64,000 nucleotides of DNA from Bacillus sp. A301a_S52 (GTDB taxonomy: Bacteria; Bacillota; Bacilli; Bacillales; Salisediminibacteriaceae), in assembly GCA_024701455.1 (NCBI GenBank), contig JABXYP010000001.1, forward strand, positions 3,600,001 through 3,664,000, read 5' to 3'. The first letter of the stretch is position 1; each line of letters starts with the position of its first letter. Below the pieces are notes generated by a model that was not told the DNA's origin, searched no databases, and saw nothing but the letters and a program-made list of their open reading frames with translations. The translations under genes and the position numbers were made by a program. Below are positions 1 through 8,355 of the stretch, piece by piece.

Positions 1-716
1 GTTTCAGTAAGAATAGCATCTTCAAGAGGGTTAAGACCCGCATCTAGTGCATAGTTTGAGTTAATAAGAATAGCGTCACCTTCGCCATTTTCGTAAGCGG
101 TTGGTAGCAGCGCTGCTTCTACATTTGCAAGGAATTCAAAGTTATTTGGATTCTCTTCAATGTCATCGATCGTCGCATTAATACCAGCGCCTTCTGCTAG
201 AGTAATAAGCCCCTCATTCTCAAGCATGGATAAAATACGCCCGTGATCTGCTACACTGTCACTCATAATAATTTCTGCGCCTTCAGGTAATGCCTCTACA
301 CTATCATAATCTTGAGAATACAAACCAATCGGTTCAATATGGATACCGCCTACATTAACGAAATCATAGCCGTGCTCTTCAATTTGACTCTCAAGATACG
401 GAACGTGTTGGAAGTAGTTAGCATCTAATTCACCTTCGTCTAAAGCTTGATTAGGTAAAATATAGTCATTAAATGTGACAATTTCCAGCTCAACGCCTTC
501 CTCTTCAAGAAGGTCTTCAGCGAATTCTAGAATTTCAGCATGAGGAATGTTAGAAGCTCCCACTACGATAGGCCCCTCTTCAACTTCTGCATTATTGGCC
601 TCTTCATTATTTGTGTTATTTCCCGTTTCTTCTGTGTTGTTGTCTTCTTGTCCGCAAGCAGCTAGGACACCAACTGTTAACGTTACCGCTGTTAATGTTT
701 TAAGCAATTTTTTCAT
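1..716 (-). CDS. metQ: Methionine ABC transporter substrate-binding lipoprotein MetQ (3' end beyond window)
   Basis: Extracellular lipoprotein that captures methionine and delivers it to the MetP permease and MetN ATPase. Translation from the ATG at 714-716 gives a lysine-rich start, a hydrophobic stretch and the lipobox LAAC, then a very acidic linker (Glu/Asn-rich). After it comes the NlpA/MetQ domain, with the typical IVVGASNIPHAEILEF and ILPNQALDEGELDANYFQH stretches. About 238 codons are present and no stop is reached, so the C-terminus is off the window. It follows metP by 29 bases and is the last gene of the S-box-controlled metN-metP-metQ operon. The acidic mature part fits a salt- or alkali-adapted cell surface. 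Confidence 0.93.
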   Translation of the reverse strand, partial: MKKLLKTLTAVTLTVGVLAACGQEDNNTEETGNNTNNEEANNAEVEEGPIVVGASNIPHAEILEFAEDLLEEEGVELEIVTFNDYILPNQALDEGELDANYFQHVPYLESQIEEHGYDFVNVGGIHIEPIGLYSQDYDSVEALPEGAEIIMSDSVADHGRILSMLENEGLITLAEGAGINATIDDIEENPNNFEFLANVEAALLPTAYENGEGDAILINSNYALDAGLNPLEDAILTE

Positions 717-745
717 AATGTTCTTACCCCCTAAGTTTTTTGAGC

Positions 746-1432
746 TTATCGCTTATCTAATTTATTTGTTAAATAATCACCTAACATTTGAAGTAAAAAG
801 ACGATTATTAAAACAATCACTGTCGCTACAAACGTAATATCTGGGTTGTTTCGCTGGAAACCATCCCGAAAAGCTAAATCACCTAATCCACCAGCACCGA
901 TCACGCCAGCCATTGCTGTATAACTGACGAGAGCAATCGCTGTCACTGTAATTCCTGATACAATCGCTGGCATTGATTCAGGTAACAAGACTTTTAAGAC
1001 AATTTGGCTGTTACTAGCTCCCATCGCTTTCGATGCTTCTACAACACCTTTGTCAATCTCTCGTAGGCCAATCTGCACCATTCTTGCATAAAATGGTGCC
1101 GCACCAATAATGAGTGCCGGTAAGGCTGCAGAGGGGCCGAGCATTGTCCCTACTAAAGATCTCGTAAAGGGAATAAGCAGTACAATTAAAATGATAAAAG
1201 GAATTGATCGAAAGACATTCACAAATAATGCTGTAATAAAGTTAATCACTTTGTTTTGCCAAATTTGGCCTCTCTCTGTCAAGAACAGCAATAATCCTAA
1301 CAACACACCAAATATAAATGTAAAAATAAGTGCTATAGCAGTCATATAAAGTGTTTCTTCAGTTGCTACCCACATATTATCCCAATTAACGTTCGGAAAT
1401 AATCCTTCTTCATTATAAAAATTCTCAAACAT
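746..1432 (-). CDS. metP: Methionine ABC transporter permease MetP (MetI family)
   Basis: Membrane permease of the D/L-methionine importer. The 228-residue product has about five hydrophobic segments. The binding-protein-dependent transport loop lies around residues 128-150 (EASKAMGASNSQIVLKVLLP), and this EAA motif contacts the MetN ATPase. AMAGVIGAGGLGDLAFRDGF near residues 174-193 is typical of the MetI family. Length matches the family (about 220 residues). The start overlaps the end of metN by 8 bases, so the two are probably translationally coupled. Confidence 0.95.
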   Translation of the reverse strand: MFENFYNEEGLFPNVNWDNMWVATEETLYMTAIALIFTFIFGVLLGLLLFLTERGQIWQNKVINFITALFVNVFRSIPFIILIVLLIPFTRSLVGTMLGPSAALPALIIGAAPFYARMVQIGLREIDKGVVEASKAMGASNSQIVLKVLLPESMPAIVSGITVTAIALVSYTAMAGVIGAGGLGDLAFRDGFQRNNPDITFVATVIVLIIVFLLQMLGDYLTNKLDKR

Positions 1433-2450
1433 AGTGGATCACCTCCACGTCTACTTTTTGTTCTTTAATGTAGGTGATCGCTTCTTCAATCACAGGCTTT
1501 TCGCCAGTCACATTCACAAACAATGACCCGTACGATCCGTCCCTCGTCTGTGAGATCTTCCCTTGTAAAATACTGATAGAGATATCAAAACGCCTCACAA
1601 CATCCGTAATAAGCGAGCGTTTAGCATCACTTCCTACAAATGTAAGCTGTAAGACGTGTCCGATGCCGTCATCTTTAAACAGATGCGCTATTGCTTCCTC
1701 TGTTTCTTCAGGCTCCGTCACTTGCTTAACAAATTCTTTTGTCATGTCTTCCTTCGGGCTCCTAAATACATCAAGAACCGGTCCTTCTTCAACAATTTGA
1801 CCGTTTTCCATGACGGCCACGCGATGACAAATTTTTCGGATAACGTGCATTTCATGCGTAATAAGTATGATCGTTAAGCTTAATTTTTTATTAATGTCTA
1901 CTAACAGATCTAAAATAGAATCCGTCGTTTTTGGATCTAAAGCCGAGGTAGCTTCATCACATAGCAAGACCTTTGGGTTAGTAGCTAACGCCCTTGCTAT
2001 TCCAACTCTTTGTTTTTGTCCGCCACTCAGTTGAGCAGGATAAGATCCCCCTCGCCCTTCAAGCCCAACGAGCGTAATGAGCTCTTGTACTCGCTTTTTC
2101 TTCTCGCCTTTCGAAACACCTTTTATTTCCAATGGAAAGGCAATGTTTTCTTCCACAGTGCGTGACCAAAGAAGATTAAAGTGTTGGAAGATCATACCGA
2201 TTTCTTGACGAGCTTTTCGGAGTTCTTTTTTAGTAAGGGTCGTCATGTTTTTACCCGCTACCGTTATATCACCTGAGGAGGGAGTCTCAAGCATATTTAG
2301 TAAACGAATTAACGTACTTTTACCAGCTCCGCTATAACCGATAATTCCGAAAATTTCGCCTTCATCGACAGTTAAATCAACGTGGTCAACAGCGGTCACG
2401 TCACCGTCTTTCGTTTGAAACGTTTTTGCTATTTTTTGTAACGAAATCAT
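1425..2450 (-). CDS. metN: Methionine ABC transporter ATP-binding protein MetN
   Basis: ATPase of the methionine importer. The 341-residue protein has Walker A (GYSGAGKST, about residues 38-46), the signature LSGGQKQR, Walker B (LLCDEATSALD) and the H-loop THEMHV. The last 80 residues form the NIL domain, which binds methionine and gives feedback inhibition in MetN proteins. AGAGGAT precedes the ATG by 4 bases. It is the first gene of the operon, with a SAM-I riboswitch about 100 bases upstream, so expression should rise when S-adenosylmethionine is low. Confidence 0.96.
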   Translation of the reverse strand: MISLQKIAKTFQTKDGDVTAVDHVDLTVDEGEIFGIIGYSGAGKSTLIRLLNMLETPSSGDITVAGKNMTTLTKKELRKARQEIGMIFQHFNLLWSRTVEENIAFPLEIKGVSKGEKKKRVQELITLVGLEGRGGSYPAQLSGGQKQRVGIARALATNPKVLLCDEATSALDPKTTDSILDLLVDINKKLSLTIILITHEMHVIRKICHRVAVMENGQIVEEGPVLDVFRSPKEDMTKEFVKQVTEPEETEEAIAHLFKDDGIGHVLQLTFVGSDAKRSLITDVVRRFDISISILQGKISQTRDGSYGSLFVNVTGEKPVIEEAITYIKEQKVDVEVIHYV

Positions 2451-2552
2451 GTCTATCCTCTCTTTCTTCCTTTACACAGACATGTCAATTCTCACTATTT
2501 GAAATGACAGCAAGTCAGTCTAGGCTTATATTAAGTATGACTTTTCACCATA

Positions 2553-2726
2553 TAAAAAACCTCCCTGCTTGCAAAAAGATAAGCAGAAAGGTTTTATCAT
2601 AACTGAAAAGCCTTCCTCTCATCTTTCAAAGCAATTACACTTTGTGGAATTGGCACCTTCCAGAATTAATTCTGGTGGTTGCCGGGCTTCACAGGGCCAG
2701 TCCCTCCGCCACTCTTGATAAGAAGA
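2553..2726 (-). promoter_or_regulatory. SAM-I (S-box) riboswitch with terminator, upstream of metNPQ
   Basis: Read on the minus strand, the region opens with CTTATCaAGAG, then GGAGGGACTGGCCC, GCCCGGCAACC and AAGGTGCCAATTCC, and closes with GAAAGATGAGAGG. These are the conserved S-box blocks in order (aptamer about 2616-2726). It is followed by a strong hairpin, AAACCTTTCTGCTT...AAGCAGGGAGGTTTTTT (about 2553-2600), which is the intrinsic terminator. By family knowledge, SAM binding favours termination and shuts off metNPQ. Confidence 0.95.
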
Positions 2727-2883
2727 TAATTTCATATTAATTTTAAAGTCTGATCTGAATATTATCATGTGCTCATAATGTTGTCAATATGTTTTTTTAG
2801 TTGGATGAGACTGCCAAGGAGGGGGTATATATAAGGAGGAAAAGAGCATGCCGAGGTACAAGATATAAAGGGTAGGCAATCAA

Positions 2884-3225
2884 TTAATGTGATTTTTTTG
2901 GATAGTAGAGGTAAAAAAGGGCTTCAAGCCAAAGTAAATATTTTAATGCACCATCTGCTATTAGGTCTCCCCTTTTCGACATTGCCAATAAAAAGTCTTC
3001 TCCTTTTAAAAGATGTGTGATAACTTCCTCATCACCACTAATAAAAACGGCTACTTCATGCTCTTCCACCGCTTGTATAACGTTGACCGCACTTTGTTGA
3101 AAATCTAAGTACCACACACGACCTTCACATGTTAGTTTCACCTTAATATCATATTTTTTTAGTAGTTCTGACGCTTGCTCCTGTTGGCTCATATCATTTA
3201 TAGCTGAATACAGCAATGTTTCCAT
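2884..3225 (-). CDS. yusD: YusD-like small protein with SCP2-type fold
   Basis: Small cytoplasmic protein of 113 residues, called from its pattern and position. It shows the SCP2 sterol-carrier pattern: a short strand with GRVWYLDF, an alternating segment AVFISGDEEVITHLLKGEDF, and the closing GDLIADGALKYLLWLEALF. It sits between metN and gcvH in the slot yusD occupies in B. subtilis. It may bind a lipid or fatty acyl chain, which would suit the nearby fad genes, but no ligand can be read from the sequence. yusE and yusF of the B. subtilis order are absent. Confidence 0.6.
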   Translation of the reverse strand: METLLYSAINDMSQQEQASELLKKYDIKVKLTCEGRVWYLDFQQSAVNVIQAVEEHEVAVFISGDEEVITHLLKGEDFLLAMSKRGDLIADGALKYLLWLEALFYLYYPKKSH

Positions 3226-3347
3226 CTTTTCACGTCCTTAATAATAGTCCCTATACATTCTATATATCACTAATATTCGACGTGAATTGATAAATTCCTG
3301 CTAAAATTGCTTATCAGGCGGTATGAAACTTTTGAGCTAAACGTCTA

Positions 3348-3647
3348 TTAACACCACCCCATATCACATCCTTCAACATACGACTGTGGATATTCTTTTT
3401 TCTTATTTTGAGCATTCTTATAAAATTTTTCATTCTTGAATTCAAAACCATCTGCCATTTCATAGTTATAACTATGACCATTTTGTTTTATTTTACCAAT
3501 TTTTTCTGTTTGATAGAATAGGGTTGTTTCCCCATCTTCTTGTTTTTTTTCGATATCAGCTGAAATTTCGACCAATTCATCTTTAGTCATGGCTGTACCC
3601 TGCGAAAATTGGCCTTCACCGATATTATCGTCATTATGATTCGTCAT
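3348..3647 (-). CDS. yusG: YusG-like small protein (DUF2553 type)
   Basis: Hydrophilic 99-residue protein of unknown function. The ATG at 3645-3647 is chosen because AAGGAGG lies 7 bases before it; the frame also opens 18 bases upstream at a GTG that overlaps this SD. The N-terminal 40 residues are acidic and low in order. The rest has TTLFYQTEKIGKIKQNG, a Phe/Lys-rich part, and ends in GCDMGWC. Position just downstream of gcvH matches yusG in B. subtilis, which is the main support for the name. No enzymatic motif is visible. Confidence 0.55.
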   Translation of the reverse strand: MTNHNDDNIGEGQFSQGTAMTKDELVEISADIEKKQEDGETTLFYQTEKIGKIKQNGHSYNYEMADGFEFKNEKFYKNAQNKKKEYPQSYVEGCDMGWC

Positions 3648-3771
3648 TAAAACGCCTCCTTCCACACCTTATCATGTTAATTTTTTTTATTGTTATTCAC
3701 GAGCGGGTGCGGGAGTTACAGGAAACACTATGTCGGATGGAAATCATCTCCATTCTTCAACACAGAAAAAT

Positions 3772-3809
3772 AAAAAAACGCCCTTCATGCCTAACAAGCA
3801 CTGGGCGTT
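3772..3809 (-). terminator. Rho-independent terminator after gcvH
   Basis: On the minus strand AACGCCC ... GGGCGTT forms the stem and is followed directly by a run of seven T. It lies 8 bases past the gcvH stop, so yusG is probably transcribed separately or by read-through. Confidence 0.85.
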
Positions 3810-3816
3810 CATACTT

Positions 3817-4200
3817 TTAATCTTCTTTCGTCATTTCTTCGTAAGCTTCTGCATCCATCAAATTATCTATTTCTGACTTATCAGATGGTTCCACAACAAC
3901 CATCCAAGCTTTTTCATACGGAGACTCGTTTACAAATTCAGGAGAATCATCGAGCTCTTCGTTTACTTCTACAACTTTACCGCTGATTGGAGCATAAAGC
4001 TCTGATACTGTTTTTACTGATTCAACACTACCAAAAGGCTCGTCAGCTTCTAATTCGTCTCCTACTTCTGGTAACTCAACGAATACAATATCACCTAGCT
4101 CTGATTGTGCAAAATCTGTAATCCCAATCCTTACTTTCCCGTCCTCTTCTTTAACCCACTCGTGCTCTTCTGAATACTTTAATTCTTTTGGCAAATCCAT
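3817..4200 (-). CDS. gcvH: Glycine cleavage system H protein
   Basis: Lipoyl carrier of the glycine cleavage system; in Bacillus the octanoyl/lipoyl group is also relayed through GcvH. The 127-residue protein begins [16 protein letters not shown]. It holds the lipoylation motif [12 protein letters not shown], with the lysine around residue 63, and the acidic C-terminus usual for the family. The frame opens 7 codons earlier, but GGAGGGA lies 6 bases before the ATG at 4198-4200, which fixes the start. A terminator follows. Position between yusG and yusI matches B. subtilis. Confidence 0.95.
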   Translation of the reverse strand: MDLPKELKYSEEHEWVKEEDGKVRIGITDFAQSELGDIVFVELPEVGDELEADEPFGSVESVKTVSELYAPISGKVVEVNEELDDSPEFVNESPYEKAWMVVVEPSDKSEIDNLMDAEAYEEMTKED

Positions 4201-4337
4201 GTTTATCCCTCCGAGTATCATTTAAAGTAACTGCTAAGATGTTGACATCTTAGTATGTATCACACAGCTTTCATCTGTCTCCACCCTACTATAATATATT
4301 TACAGAAAGAGGAGCAACAATGTTGATAAAAACGTCA

Positions 4338-4697
4338 TTACTTTTTCCACGTTTGTGTAAAAGTCTCTTCGTTAAAGCCAACTGTCACTCGCTCTCCATC
4401 TGTTGTGAGTGGACGCTTAATCAGCATACCATCTGAAGCGAGAATATCTAACAATTCATCGTCAGAAGCTGTTTTTACTTTGTCTTTCAAACCAAGCTCA
4501 CGGTATTTTTTACCACTTGTGTTAAAAAACTTTTTCAGTTCTAACCCACTTTTTTCATACATTTCTTGTAATTCACCTTTAGAAGGGGGGCTTTCTACAA
4601 TATGAATCGCATCGTAGGTGATATCCTCGTTATCTAACCACGCCTTCGCTTTACGGCATGTCCCACACTTAGGGTAATGATAAAATGTGATGCTCAT
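4338..4697 (-). CDS. yusI: ArsC/Spx-family protein (YusI-like)
   Basis: Thioredoxin-fold protein of 119 residues in the ArsC/Spx/MgsR family. The N-terminus reads YHYPKCGTCRKAKAWL, so the CxxC pair is present as CGTC around residues 11-14. The C-terminal half has DGMLIKRPLTTDGERVTVGF, the typical RP...G.. end of the family. AGGAGGTCACTT precedes the ATG. Members of this group act as reductases or, as Spx and MgsR, as RNA polymerase-binding regulators; the sequence alone does not decide. Order gcvH-yusI-fadE is as in B. subtilis. Confidence 0.85.
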   Translation of the reverse strand: MSITFYHYPKCGTCRKAKAWLDNEDITYDAIHIVESPPSKGELQEMYEKSGLELKKFFNTSGKKYRELGLKDKVKTASDDELLDILASDGMLIKRPLTTDGERVTVGFNEETFTQTWKK

Positions 4698-4872
4698 AAG
4701 TGACCTCCTTTTTTTGCATAACTAATGTTTACAGCTTGCATGTCCATGCATTCAAAGTAGAAAACTGGTGATTTTTGTCTGCAAACACCGTATTTAAATT
4801 TATTCTATCTTATTTTGTGAGTAATATCACGCAAGATGCCTGAGTATGATAACTCTCTAGTGTTTAAGTAAC

Positions 4873-5062
4873 AGTCAACTGAATGAATTTCATAATTCAA
4901 AATTCGAATAATGAAAGTGACCTTTACTTCAGACTGCGCTTCATCCTCAGGGAGTCGCCTTCTTACGTTTCAGTCACTTTTTATCATCCGCGTTAAATGA
5001 AATTTATTGCCTATTATTCGTGTTATTGCTTTAAAAACATCAATATGAAATCGATTCACCTA
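4873..5062. repeat. Dispersed intergenic repeat, family 2, copy a
   Basis: Long copy beginning TGAATGAATTTCATAATTC. It continues through ACTTCAGACTGCG, TCAGGGAGTCGCC and TTTCAGTCACTTTT, then TTTATTGCCT and TTATTCGTGTT. A close copy in the same orientation lies at 10912-11100, on the other side of the fad operon. No coding potential is seen in the 4698-5196 gap apart from this repeat and the hairpin after it. Confidence 0.75.
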
Positions 5063-5084
5063 AATTCTTATTTTAAATATGTAA

Positions 5085-5112
5085 GCGAGGCCTTACGTAT
5101 CAAGGCCTCGCC
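5085..5112 (-). terminator. Strong hairpin after the fad operon (possible terminator)
   Basis: GCGAGGCCTT and AAGGCCTCGC form a perfect 10-bp stem with a 7-base loop. It lies 85 bases past the fadE stop. The flanking T tract on the minus side is interrupted (TTACATATTT), so its efficiency is uncertain. Confidence 0.45.
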
Positions 5113-5196
5113 ATAAGAGAGAAGTATGCCTTCTAATCTGAAAGAAGGATATTTTTATTTGGGACAGGGGAGTGTCCCAAAAAAAGATAACAAAAT

Positions 5197-6978
5197 TTAA
5201 ACGACATATTTTTCTTGCTCTAAGATTTTTGCAGCTAAAGTCCGCTTTTTCTCAATCAAATTAATCGGTGTATGTCTTGTTAATTTTTTCAAGATGGATA
5301 ACATGGTCCGTAAGTTATCACCCTCTTCTAAAGCGACAAGAGATTCTTTAGCAATGGCTTCAATATGGTTGAAAGCTTCCTGTGTATAAATTTGTGTCAT
5401 TAGTAGCTTTTGAGTAGATTTTTCTAATCCTTTGCTTTCAATCCCTTTTTCAGTTCTAAGAATACATGATTCTATATTAAAAACTTCATTAACAAGATCT
5501 GCCACATTACTTAGAAGTTCTTGTTCCTTTTGTAACTTATCACCATATGTTTGAGCAGCAGTCCCCGCTATCATTAAAGCGATTTTCTTAGCATTTGCTA
5601 GTAAATATTTCTCTTGCTCTAGTGGTTCATCTCCCACCTCTTCTGGCATCATCATCATGAGCTCTTCCTGTAAACCTCTTGCTTTTTCAAGTAAAGCAAG
5701 TTCCCCTTTCATCGCTTTACGCATAAGGGTTGCCGGCACTAACATACGATTAATTTCGTTTGTTCCTTCAAATATTCGATTAATTCGTGAATTTCGATAC
5801 ATAGACTCTACTTCATATTCAGCCATAAAGCCGTAGCCTCCATGTATTTGAACAGCTTCATCCACTACAAAATCAAGAACTTCAGAACAGAAGAATTTAT
5901 TTAAGGAACATTCTATTGCATAATCACTTATCGCTTTACCCACTTTTGCTCCGTCTTGTTGGTCTTCTTCAGACAACTGAGCAAAGGCAGCATCTATGAG
6001 TCCACCCGTTCGATAAATCGTACTCTCAGCTGCATATGTCTTCGCTGCCATTTCTGCCAACTTCTTTTGAATGAGTGTAAACTTAGCGATCGGTACTTTG
6101 AATTGCTTACGTTCATTAGCATAAGCTGCCGATACTTCAATTGCTCTTTTCGCACTTCCTACACAACCAACACCTAATTTATAACGCCCAATATTAAGAA
6201 TATTAAAGGCAATGACATGGCCTTTTCCTATTTCACCTAATACATTCTCCTTCGGCACAAGTGCCTCGTTAAGAATTAATGTTCTCGTGGAAGACCCTTT
6301 AATCCCCATCTTCTTTTCTTCTGTTCCTGTCGATACGCCTTCATAGTCTTTTTCAACAATAAATGCGGTAAAATGTTCTCCGTCTACTTTGGCATAAACG
6401 ATAAAAATCTCAGCAAATCCGGCATTTGTAATCCATTGTTTTTCTCCGTTTAACACGTAATGCGTTCCTGCCTCATTTAAAACGGCTGTTGTTTTTGCAC
6501 TTAAAGCATCAGACCCGGAGCTCGGTTCAGTTAACGCATAAGCAGCGACCGCCTCTCCTGTAGCTAACCCTGGTAGATACGTTTTCTTTTGTGTTTCTGT
6601 GCCGAAAAACACAATGGGAAGAGTTCCAATTCCCACATGTGCCCCATGCGTTAATGAAAAAGCCCCTGCAATAGCGAATTTTTCGGTAATGAGCGTTGAA
6701 CTTATTTTATCAAGCCCAATACCGCCATATTGCTCAGGAACATCCGCTCCAAGGAGCCCCAGTTCTCCTGCTTCCTTTAACAGCCTGACAGATCGGTCAA
6801 ATTCATGATTTTCGATAAATTCGACTTCCGGCACGACTTTCTCTTTAACAAAATCTTCTGTTGTTTTTGCGATCATAAGATGTTCATCGGTAAAATCCTC
6901 TGGTGTAAAAATGTGATCTGCGGACGTATCATCTAACAGAAAACTACCGCCTTTTAACGTTTTGTCTGCCGTTTCCAT
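5197..6978 (-). CDS. fadE: Acyl-CoA dehydrogenase FadE
   Basis: FAD enzyme for the first oxidation step of fatty acid beta-oxidation, acyl-CoA to trans-2-enoyl-CoA. The product is 593 residues, close to the B. subtilis enzyme. It shows acyl-CoA dehydrogenase signatures AYALTEPSSGSDA and QWITNAGFAEIFIVYAKV, and near residue 400 QIHGGYGFMAEYEVESMYRNSRINRIFEGTNEINR (given in two parts: QIHGGYGFMAEYEVESMYR, then NSRINRIFEGTNEINR). The catalytic base region follows the very-long-chain type, with a C-terminal extension of about 170 residues. GGAGG lies 7 bases before the chosen ATG at 6976-6978; two in-frame ATGs upstream sit on the SD. It is the third gene of fadN-fadA-fadE. Confidence 0.95.
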   Translation of the reverse strand: METADKTLKGGSFLLDDTSADHIFTPEDFTDEHLMIAKTTEDFVKEKVVPEVEFIENHEFDRSVRLLKEAGELGLLGADVPEQYGGIGLDKISSTLITEKFAIAGAFSLTHGAHVGIGTLPIVFFGTETQKKTYLPGLATGEAVAAYALTEPSSGSDALSAKTTAVLNEAGTHYVLNGEKQWITNAGFAEIFIVYAKVDGEHFTAFIVEKDYEGVSTGTEEKKMGIKGSSTRTLILNEALVPKENVLGEIGKGHVIAFNILNIGRYKLGVGCVGSAKRAIEVSAAYANERKQFKVPIAKFTLIQKKLAEMAAKTYAAESTIYRTGGLIDAAFAQLSEEDQQDGAKVGKAISDYAIECSLNKFFCSEVLDFVVDEAVQIHGGYGFMAEYEVESMYRNSRINRIFEGTNEINRMLVPATLMRKAMKGELALLEKARGLQEELMMMMPEEVGDEPLEQEKYLLANAKKIALMIAGTAAQTYGDKLQKEQELLSNVADLVNEVFNIESCILRTEKGIESKGLEKSTQKLLMTQIYTQEAFNHIEAIAKESLVALEEGDNLRTMLSILKKLTRHTPINLIEKKRTLAAKILEQEKYVV

Positions 6979-7018
6979 TGTCATTCCTCCTCGAGTCATT
7001 TAAGTTTAACGCTTATAA

Positions 7019-7110
7019 TATAAAACGAACCTTCAATTAGGACATTAGCGTCCGTTATCTCCCGCCTAAATAACTTTAGCTCTGCTCTCTATTTTGAGCC
7101 GGGCAGCTTA
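7019..7110. repeat. Dispersed intergenic repeat, family 1, partial copy
   Basis: Lies between fadA and fadE. It starts TAAAACGAACCTTCAAT, lacks the first hairpin found in full copies, then runs through AGGACATTAGCGTCCGTTAT, CCCGCCTAAAT and CTCTATTTTGAGCCGGG. As part of the fad transcript it would be a structured spacer between two coding regions. Confidence 0.75.
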
Positions 7111-7147
7111 AGGGGATGCTCACATGTTATGAATATTGGTAAATGAA

Positions 7148-8329
7148 CTAAAGTAACTCAAACACGCCAGCAGCTCCCATTCCGCCTCCAATACACATCG
7201 TTACAACACCAAATTGTTCTTGTCTTCGTTTCATTTCGTGCAAAAGGGTTAATGTCAATTTTGTGCCCGTACAACCGAGTGGGTGCCCAAGAGCAATTGC
7301 CCCGCCATTGACATTCACTCTGTCATAATCAAGTTTTAATTCTCTTATCACTTGTAAAGACTGGGAAGCAAATGCCTCATTAAGTTCAAATAATCCTATG
7401 TCCGAGAGCTTAAGTCCTGCTAATTTGACGGCTTTTGGAATAGCTTCTACTGGCCCTATCCCCATAATATCTGGCGCTACACCTGCTACAGCAAATGAGC
7501 GAAACTTCGCTATAGGCGCCAAGCCTTCCGCCATCGCTGCCTCATGATCCATGACGAGAACCGACGCCGCACCATCACTCATTTGTGAAGCGTTTCCTGC
7601 TGTCACAGTTCCTCCCTTTGGTTGAAAGGCTGGTTTTAATGCTGCTAATGCTTCCACTGTTGTCTGTTCACGAATCCCTTCATCTTCTTGAATAATCACT
7701 TCTTTTTCACTTAATGTGTTCTTATCATCCACAGCTCTTAACGTAACAGGAACTGGTACGATTTCATCAGAAAATTTCCCTTCTTCACGAGCTTTAGCCG
7801 CACGCTTATGACTTTCTACTGCAAATGCATCTTGGTCATCGCGACTAATGTTAAAGCGTTTAGCCACCTCTTCTGCTGTATGCCCCATTCCCATGTAATA
7901 TTCAGGAGCGTTTTCAACGAGTCTTAGATTAGGCGCAATCACATGCCCTCCCATGGGAATAAGACTCATAGATTCTGCTCCCCCAGCAATAATGGCTTCA
8001 GCGTGGCCAAGCATAATTCTTTCTGCTGCGTATGCAATACTTTGCAAACCAGATGAACAATAACGATTAATCGTGATGGCTGGCACTTGTTCAGGGAGAC
8101 CGGCAAGTACAGAAGCAAAACGGGCCATATTCATTCCTTGTTCTGCCTCTGGCATCGCACACCCAACTATCACATCATCGATTCTTTCTGGTGAAAAATC
8201 ATTGGCCCGTTTTAACGTTTCCCTTATGGTAATAGCCGCGAGATCATCTGGCCTAACTGCGGCGAAACTTCCTTTTTTCGCTTTCCCTATAGGTGTTCTT
8301 GCACCTGTTACAATCACTGCATCTTTCAA
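7148..8329 (-). CDS. fadA: 3-ketoacyl-CoA thiolase FadA
   Basis: Thiolase for the last step of beta-oxidation, splitting 3-ketoacyl-CoA with CoA to give acetyl-CoA. The 393-residue product has the active-site cysteine in NRYCSSGLQSIAYAAERI (about residue 88), NEAFASQSLQVIRE, the catalytic GGAIALGHPLGCTG and CIGGGMGAAGVFE near the end. Start choice: the frame opens with a GTG at 8345-8347, but GGAGGGG lies 5-6 bases before the TTG at 8327-8329. The protein from that TTG begins MKDAVIVTGARTPIG, as thiolases do. It lies 26 bases downstream of fadN. Confidence 0.95.
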   Translation of the reverse strand: MKDAVIVTGARTPIGKAKKGSFAAVRPDDLAAITIRETLKRANDFSPERIDDVIVGCAMPEAEQGMNMARFASVLAGLPEQVPAITINRYCSSGLQSIAYAAERIMLGHAEAIIAGGAESMSLIPMGGHVIAPNLRLVENAPEYYMGMGHTAEEVAKRFNISRDDQDAFAVESHKRAAKAREEGKFSDEIVPVPVTLRAVDDKNTLSEKEVIIQEDEGIREQTTVEALAALKPAFQPKGGTVTAGNASQMSDGAASVLVMDHEAAMAEGLAPIAKFRSFAVAGVAPDIMGIGPVEAIPKAVKLAGLKLSDIGLFELNEAFASQSLQVIRELKLDYDRVNVNGGAIALGHPLGCTGTKLTLTLLHEMKRRQEQFGVVTMCIGGGMGAAGVFELL

Positions 8330-8355
8330 ATGCTTCCCCTCCTTCACAAATCAAT

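Noticed and set aside
4873-4895. FadR operator-like word TGAATGA...TCATAATTCA
   Set aside because: It is the left end of repeat family 2, also found at 10912, and its second half does not fit TCATTCA. The real operator is at 10768.
5161-5178. GGGACA/TGTCCC hairpin as the fad terminator
   Set aside because: The stem is short (6 bp) and lacks a downstream T run on the minus strand; the stronger hairpin at 5085 is preferred though also weak in T.
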